From contig JAFIFE010000018.1 of assembly GCA_020832185.1 (NCBI GenBank), forward strand, positions 35,795 through 99,794: a stretch of DNA of 64,000 nucleotides, given 5' to 3'. Of this stretch, positions 57,933 to 64,000 are shown in pieces (positions within the stretch are counted from its first letter, which is position 1; every line of letters begins with the position of its first letter). The position numbers and the translations under genes are program-made. The notes below the pieces were generated by a model. The model ran no database searches, had not been told where the DNA came from, and saw only the letters and a program-made list of their open reading frames with translations. Source of the stretch: Alkalibacterium sp. GTDB lineage: Bacteria; Bacillota; Bacilli; Lactobacillales; Carnobacteriaceae_A.

Positions 57933-58679
57933 TTGATTGATTTAAATAAATTGACATCAGGCAAGCAGCTGACTAAATTGGAGAACGATATTTTAAGATA
58001 TGTCGTTGATAATATATCCGATATCCAGGATATGGGTGTTCGAGCAGTCGCACGAGAAACATTCACCTCTCCGGCTTCCGTTATCAGGTTGTCGAAGAAG
58101 TTGGGGTTTACAGGCTTTACAGACATGTATTACTCGCTGCTCCCATTAGTGAAAAAATCAGAATACAGCGAAGAATCTTCCGACAGTCTGCTAGTCAGTC
58201 AGGAGATTTCAAACCTGTTTGTCAACTGTTCTCAGGAAACGATGGATACATTCATACGAACCGTTCTGATGAACAAGGAGAAGTACATTTTCCTCTATGC
58301 CACAGGCTTTTCTAAAATCATTGCTGAATATATGTATAAAAAACTGCTCACTCTTGGTAAAAAAGCCATGCTGGCAAGTGGCTCTGATTCTGTCGGTATA
58401 TTTGAAAATAACTTAAACGATATCGCCGTTATGCTCGTTGTTTCTCGTTCAGGTGAAACTGAGCAAGTCTATGAAAAACTGAAAAAAGCTTCTGAAGCCG
58501 GTATTTTCACCATTTCGATTACTCAAGAATCAGAAAATCGGATCGCCAAATTGTCAGACTTGAATATCCAGATACACGATTCACACAAACTGGATGACCG
58601 TAATCTGCTGCCGAATCTTTTCTTCCCAGGTGTTCTGCTATCTTTTGAGCTCATAATCGAACGTTACCTTAATCAATAG
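57933..58679 (+). CDS. RpiR-family transcriptional regulator (likely alpha-glucoside regulator)
   Basis: 248 residues. HTH_6 (1-75: TFTSPASVIRLSKKLGFTGFTDMYY) and SIS domain (about 105-240: YIFLYATGFSKIIAEYMYKKL, VVSRSGETEQV). TTG start at 57933 seven bases after AAGGAG, 15 bases after the first regulator, so the two are co-transcribed. It precedes the alpha-glucoside PTS genes, which it probably controls. Confidence 0.88.
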   Translation: MIDLNKLTSGKQLTKLENDILRYVVDNISDIQDMGVRAVARETFTSPASVIRLSKKLGFTGFTDMYYSLLPLVKKSEYSEESSDSLLVSQEISNLFVNCSQETMDTFIRTVLMNKEKYIFLYATGFSKIIAEYMYKKLLTLGKKAMLASGSDSVGIFENNLNDIAVMLVVSRSGETEQVYEKLKKASEAGIFTISITQESENRIAKLSDLNIQIHDSHKLDDRNLLPNLFFPGVLLSFELIIERYLNQ

Positions 58680-58695
58680 TTTAATCAATACTTAC

Positions 58696-58733
58696 CCGGA
58701 ACGTGTTTCGCTTTTAGGAAACACGTTCCCTTT
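58696..58733 (+). terminator. Terminator of the regulator pair
   Basis: GGAACGTGTTT (58698-58708) with AAACACGTTCC (58719-58729), followed by CTTT; weak T run. Confidence 0.7.
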
Positions 58734-58751
58734 GCGTCTATGCCCCTAACA

Positions 58752-58775
58752 TTTTAACCGCTTCCACGATATACT
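58752..58775 (+). promoter_or_regulatory. cre-like site and -10 of the alpha-glucoside operon
   Basis: TTTTAACCGCTTCCA (58752-58766) matches the cre consensus WTGNAANCGNWNNCW except one base, followed by TATACT (58770-58775). The -35 is poor. CcpA repression is inferred. Confidence 0.5.
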
Positions 58776-58847
58776 CAATCTATCAACCCAGTCATTCTTT
58801 TAGGCACACCATCTAAAAGGAAAAAAACTAATTGGAGGAAAGATTTT

Positions 58848-60461
58848 ATGAAAGACACACTAATGAATGGCATGCAGCGGTTCGCTAAAGCAATGTTCAT
58901 TCCCGTCCTTATTTTACCCATAGCAGGTATTTTGATCGCTATTGGAAACTTATTTACAAATGCACAGCTTATCGAAACCGTTCCATTTTTGAATAATCCA
59001 ATCACCATGGGATTCGGGACCATCCTCTCCGGTTCCCTTGTATCGATTTTGACTAACTTAGGGCTTATCTTCTGTGTGGGGATAGCTGTAGGATTAGCAG
59101 ACAAGAAAAAAGCGGAAGCAGGCTTTACTTCATTACTAGGCTACTTAGTCTTTATACATGCGATGAATAACTTCCTGTCGTTAAACGGATTACTGGCAGA
59201 CCCTGATGCCCTGCGAGGAACAGGACAAACGATGGTTATGGGTGTTCAAGTCCTGGATATGGGTGTGTTTCTAGGCATCATCTTAGGTGTGATCACTGCC
59301 CTGGTTCATAACAAATACGCGGACATCGAGTTTGACAACGCCTTTCAGATTTATGGCGGATCACGCTTTGTCTTCATTATCCTGATCCCAATCGTTGTAT
59401 TATCTGCAATAGGGATGAGTTATATCTGGCCGGTCGCTCAGTCCGCTATTGATTCTACTGGGATTTTCATCAACCAGGCTGGAAACTTCGGCTTATTCCT
59501 GTACGGGACCCTTGAACGTCTACTTATCCCGACCGGACTGCATCACTTAGTCTATACTCCATTCCTGTACACATCTTTAGGCGGTGTGGCTGAAGTTGGG
59601 GGCGAAGTGTTCGAAGGGGCACGAAATATCTATTTCGCAGAAATGGCCGAACCGTCTATCAGAGTCTTATCAGAGAGTGTCATCTGGGATGCCCGTGGAA
59701 TATCTAAAATGTTTGGGTTACTTGGTGCCTGTCTGGCAATGTACCACACGGCTAAGCCTGAACATAAGGCAAAAGCAAAAGCGATTCTGATTCCTGCTGT
59801 CTTTACTTCCTTTATTGCAGGTGTCACTGAACCGATTGAATTCTCATTCATGTTTATTGCTCCATTACTCTTTGTGGTTCACTCCGTCTTAAGCGGATTA
59901 AGCATGGTGACACTGAATTTACTAGGTGTTAGAGCAATCGGACCCAATGGCTTTATTGACTTTCTATTATACAATCTGCCCCTCGGGATCGAACGCACCC
60001 GCTGGCCATTGTATATCCTAGTTGGGCTGATTTACTTCGGACTGTATTATGCGTTATTCCGTTTCCTTATTACAAAATTCAATTATAGAACGATCGGACG
60101 CGAAGACTCTTCAAGTGAAACACGTCTTTACTCCAAGAAAGATTATCAGGCAAAAAAATCTGGTCATCTAGTTGAAGGGGTCGTCGGCAATGAGACAGAT
60201 AAAGCACAGGATGGCATGGCTGGAACCATTGTTCAGGCATTAGGTGGAGATGAAAACATTAAAACGATCACCAACTGTTATACACGTTTACGTTTAACAT
60301 TAGATAATCCTCTTGCTGTCAATGAAGCCTTGCTAAGAGATGAGACGGGTGCAAGTGGAGTCATTATTAAAGATAAAAATGTCCAGGTCGTCTATGGTCT
60401 TCAAGTTAACAAAGTAAGGCGATCACTTGAAGAGTATTTAGGAAGACCATCCGAAGATTAA
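58848..60461 (+). CDS. PTS alpha-glucoside/maltose-type EIICB
   Basis: 537 residues. EIIC (1-420, about ten membrane segments) and EIIB (about 455-535, phospho-Cys in NIKTITNCYTRLRL). No EIIA, so phosphate must come from a separate EIIA-Glc. The GlvC/MalP type fits the downstream 6-phospho-alpha-glucosidase. ATG follows GGAGG. Confidence 0.9.
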   Translation: MKDTLMNGMQRFAKAMFIPVLILPIAGILIAIGNLFTNAQLIETVPFLNNPITMGFGTILSGSLVSILTNLGLIFCVGIAVGLADKKKAEAGFTSLLGYLVFIHAMNNFLSLNGLLADPDALRGTGQTMVMGVQVLDMGVFLGIILGVITALVHNKYADIEFDNAFQIYGGSRFVFIILIPIVVLSAIGMSYIWPVAQSAIDSTGIFINQAGNFGLFLYGTLERLLIPTGLHHLVYTPFLYTSLGGVAEVGGEVFEGARNIYFAEMAEPSIRVLSESVIWDARGISKMFGLLGACLAMYHTAKPEHKAKAKAILIPAVFTSFIAGVTEPIEFSFMFIAPLLFVVHSVLSGLSMVTLNLLGVRAIGPNGFIDFLLYNLPLGIERTRWPLYILVGLIYFGLYYALFRFLITKFNYRTIGREDSSSETRLYSKKDYQAKKSGHLVEGVVGNETDKAQDGMAGTIVQALGGDENIKTITNCYTRLRLTLDNPLAVNEALLRDETGASGVIIKDKNVQVVYGLQVNKVRRSLEEYLGRPSED

Positions 60462-60501
60462 CAGAAATGTAACAGAAATCAATTAAAAGGGGACGATTTA
60501 A

Positions 60502-61833
<1,332 letters not shown>

Positions 61834-61842
61834 TCGTTATAC

Positions 61843-61887
61843 AAAAAGACCATAAGCGCACCCCAATTGGGCGCTTATGGTCTTTAA
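61843..61887. terminator. Bidirectional terminator
   Basis: AAAGACCATAAGCGC (61845-61859) with GCGCTTATGGTCTTT (61871-61885). Confidence 0.9.
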
Positions 61888-61899
61888 CTATTTATCGTC

Positions 61900-62994
61900 T
61901 TACTGACTGATTTTCAGTATAGGCTTGATGGTCTCGCCGCTTTCTGAATCTTTGAATGCCTGATTGATATCCTTAAAGTCATACTTTTTGATCAGTTTAT
62001 CAAACGGGAAGAGCCCGTTCTGATAATACGTGATCAGTTTTGGAATAAAGACTTTCGGAACTGCATCACCTTCAATAACCCCTTTGATGGTTTTTCCTTC
62101 TGCCATCAAGTCTTGCATCAGGTCCATTTCGAAATCTGACCCGACGCCGATAATGGCCAGCTCTCCTCTTGAACGCAGGCTCTGCAGTGCCTGTTTTACG
62201 ACTGGCGAGACCCCTGTGGTATCAATAGCATAGTGAAGCCCTCCACCAGTCAGTTCTCTTATTTCTTCGACTAAGTTGTCTGTCTCTTTGCCATTAAATA
62301 CATGGGTCGCTCCCAGCTCTTTCGCCATTTCCAGACGGCTGTCATGTACATCGACCGCAATAATGTGTTCGCAGTTGGCTATTTTAGCTGCCATTACAGC
62401 ACTTAGCCCCACTCCCCCGGCGCCGAATATAGCGATACTGCTGCCAAATTCCGGTTTCAGGTTATTCAGAACTGTTCCTGCACCGGTCTGTATGCCGCAT
62501 CCAAGCGGGCCTAAGATGGTCAGGTCAACCTCTTCAGGTACTTTGACAATATTATCTGAATGAGCAATGGCATAGGTGGCAAAGGAGGACTGTCCAAAGA
62601 ACATTGACAGTTCGTCTTCCCCTTCATAATGACGATGCGTCCCGTCCTGCGCTTTTCCTCCGAAGTTCATAGGAGTCAACTGTTCACAGGTTGCGGGATG
62701 ACCTGTTAGACACTGCTCACAATTCCCGCAATGCACATAACTCATTACCACATGGTCCCCTACTTCAAAGTGTTCAACTCCTGATCCAACTTTTTCAACA
62801 ATACCTGATCCTTCGTGCCCCAACACTGCCGGCTTTGGTGTAATCCCTGTATCTCTAGCTACCATATCCGTATGACACACGCCTGAAGCAACCACTTTGA
62901 TCAGTACCTCATTGGCTTTCGGATCCTGTAACTCAATTTCTCGAATATCGAACTCTTTTCCTTCTCCCGATGTAACCGCTGCATTAATTTTCAT
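61900..62994 (-). CDS. Zinc-dependent alcohol dehydrogenase (aryl-alcohol/benzyl type)
   Basis: 364 residues. Catalytic zinc ligands in SGVCHTDM and VLGHEGSGIVEKVG; structural zinc cysteines in CGNCEQCLTGHPATC; Rossmann SIAIFGAGGVGLSAVMAAKIA. NAD use is suggested by Asp after the second strand (AVDVHD). AryL-alcohol or formaldehyde-type substrates are possible. Single gene. Confidence 0.9.
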   Translation of the reverse strand: MKINAAVTSGEGKEFDIREIELQDPKANEVLIKVVASGVCHTDMVARDTGITPKPAVLGHEGSGIVEKVGSGVEHFEVGDHVVMSYVHCGNCEQCLTGHPATCEQLTPMNFGGKAQDGTHRHYEGEDELSMFFGQSSFATYAIAHSDNIVKVPEEVDLTILGPLGCGIQTGAGTVLNNLKPEFGSSIAIFGAGGVGLSAVMAAKIANCEHIIAVDVHDSRLEMAKELGATHVFNGKETDNLVEEIRELTGGGLHYAIDTTGVSPVVKQALQSLRSRGELAIIGVGSDFEMDLMQDLMAEGKTIKGVIEGDAVPKVFIPKLITYYQNGLFPFDKLIKKYDFKDINQAFKDSESGETIKPILKISQ

Positions 62995-63110
62995 GAAAAA
63001 AAGACTCCCTTCGTATAGTGTCTACATAAACAGCATATCAAATCACTGACACTATAACAAAAGAAAGCCTTTTCTATCGGTATAGGTTATTCAATTTTAG
63101 TCGTCTGGGA

Positions 63111-63854
63111 CTACTCGTCTTCAAGGAGCGCCAGAAATTCTCGTGTCCGCGGTTCCTTCGGATTAGCAAGTACCTGATCAGCAGGTCCTTCTTCAACAAT
63201 ATACCCGTCATCCATGAAGAATGCTTTATCAGCTATTCGGCGGGCAAAGTGCATTTCATGCGTTACGATGACCATCGTCTGTCCTTCTTTGGCCAGACTT
63301 TCGATTACTTTTAACACTTCTCTCACTAGTTGAGGATCCAGTGCAGATGTCGGTTCATCAAACAGCATGACCTCCGGGTGCATCATTAAAGCACGGGCGA
63401 TTGCTGCTCTTTGCTGCTGCCCGCCAGACAATGCATCCGGGTACTTATCCTGATGCTCTGACAATCCCACTTTTTCAAGTAATACACGTGCTTCTTCCAT
63501 AATGACTTCTTTTTCCTGCTGCTTCGCAGTCAAAGGCGCTTGAGTAATGTTTTCTAACAGTGTCATATGCGGGAATAAATGGAACCCCTGAAACACCATT
63601 CCAGAATACTTACGTATCTCTTTAATGTCTTTTTTACTGATTGGTTTTTCACCGAAGGAGACTTCTTTGTCTCCGATTTTTATTCTGCCTTCATCAGGTG
63701 TTTCAAGAAGATTCAAACAGCGTAGAAGGGTCGTTTTTCCGGAACCCGATGCACCTACTAAGCAGACCACTTCTCCTTTGTTGACCTGAAGATCGATTGA
63801 CTTAAGAACAGGTGTGTCATCAAAGCTCTTTTTAAGGCTTTCAATTGTAATCAT
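63111..63854 (-). CDS. Polar amino acid ABC transporter ATP-binding protein
   Basis: 247 residues. [18 protein letters not shown]alker [17 protein letters not shown] signature, [11 protein letters not shown]alker B, VTHEMHFARRIADK H-loop. Start at 63854 follows GAGGAGGG; the frame runs to 63908 without a site. No permease or binding protein is adjacent on the left; they may lie beyond the right edge. Confidence 0.9.
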   Translation of the reverse strand: MITIESLKKSFDDTPVLKSIDLQVNKGEVVCLVGASGSGKTTLLRCLNLLETPDEGRIKIGDKEVSFGEKPISKKDIKEIRKYSGMVFQGFHLFPHMTLLENITQAPLTAKQQEKEVIMEEARVLLEKVGLSEHQDKYPDALSGGQQQRAAIARALMMHPEVMLFDEPTSALDPQLVREVLKVIESLAKEGQTMVIVTHEMHFARRIADKAFFMDDGYIVEEGPADQVLANPKEPRTREFLALLEDE

Positions 63855-63938
63855 CCGTTTCCCTCCTCGTATAATAAGTTTGTAGTTAAGAATTACTACT
63901 AATTTCATTGATTGATTTACTAACTAAATGAATGGGGC

Positions 63939-63960
63939 TTTCTCCCCCATGGGGGAGAAA
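63939..63960. repeat. Perfect 22-base palindrome
   Basis: TTTCTCCCCCA/TGGGGGAGAAA upstream of the ABC ATPase start. No T run follows, so it may be an operator or a terminator remnant. Confidence 0.6.
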
Positions 63961-64000
63961 ATTTCAAATAATTGCCTTTGACTGTCCATTCACTTTTGAT

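Overview
The window is a chromosomal segment of a low-GC Gram-positive bacterium, most likely a Lactobacillales member near the Carnobacteriaceae. The signs are strong AGGAGG-type ribosome sites, LicT, WalR and L. lactis-style PurR sites, a PcsB-like cell-wall hydrolase and many PTS genes. The very acidic exported lipoproteins hint at a halo- or alkali-tolerant host. Genus is an inference. I see no rRNA, tRNA, transposase, prophage or CRISPR array.

Layout. 1-1860: end of a methionine ABC transporter (metN fragment, metI, metQ). 1883-6343: NERD-domain protein, a 650-base gene-free stretch of degenerate repeats and palindromes, an amidohydrolase and an amidase. 6392-9623: a TrpXYZ-type ABC operon preceded by a long leader holding two tiny Trp-codon ORFs and stacked hairpins; this is the most interesting part of the window. 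9664-13709: small membrane proteins, an amine/amino-acid oxidase, PAP2 phosphatase and guaC. 13722-15192: a 54-aa membrane peptide, a guanylate kinase and a divergent UppS-like prenyltransferase. 15544-24328: dsdA, a DUF1801 protein, 51-base tandem repeats, recQ, a split ThrE-type exporter, a PcsB/CwlO-like hydrolase with a WalR box, and ndk. 24328-26329: an AdhR-like MerR regulator with two aldo/keto reductases behind a 19-base-spacer promoter carrying an AdhR-type operator. 26634-31330: beta-glucoside operon (licT, bglP, bglA) with two RAT/terminator switches. 31411-32835: lipoprotein and D-2-hydroxyacid dehydrogenase.

32927-46220 is the complete purine pathway to IMP plus purB, transcribed leftward in the order purC-S-Q-L-F-M-N-H, a gap with repeats and a hairpin, then purD-E-K-B. 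A promoter with a PurBox about 76 bases upstream of its predicted start drives it. 46362-50000: a flavin reductase-like gene behind a Fur-like palindrome, an anchored protein of unknown function, uxaC and a membrane protein. 50234-52921: a GlnQ/GlnP-type ABC transporter and a YwqK-like MORN protein. 53055-58679: gluconate operon (gnd-gntP-gntK) divergent from two RpiR-family regulators. 58752-61833: an alpha-glucoside PTS EIICB and GH4 6-phospho-alpha-glucosidase behind a cre-like site. 61900-64000: zinc alcohol dehydrogenase and a polar amino acid ABC ATPase.

The genes are mostly sugar and amino-acid acquisition units plus nucleotide synthesis, and many have a readable control site. The leads most worth testing are the Trp-codon leader region (9109-9623), the AdhR operator (26308-26325), the PurBox at -76, the WalR box and the Fur-like palindrome.
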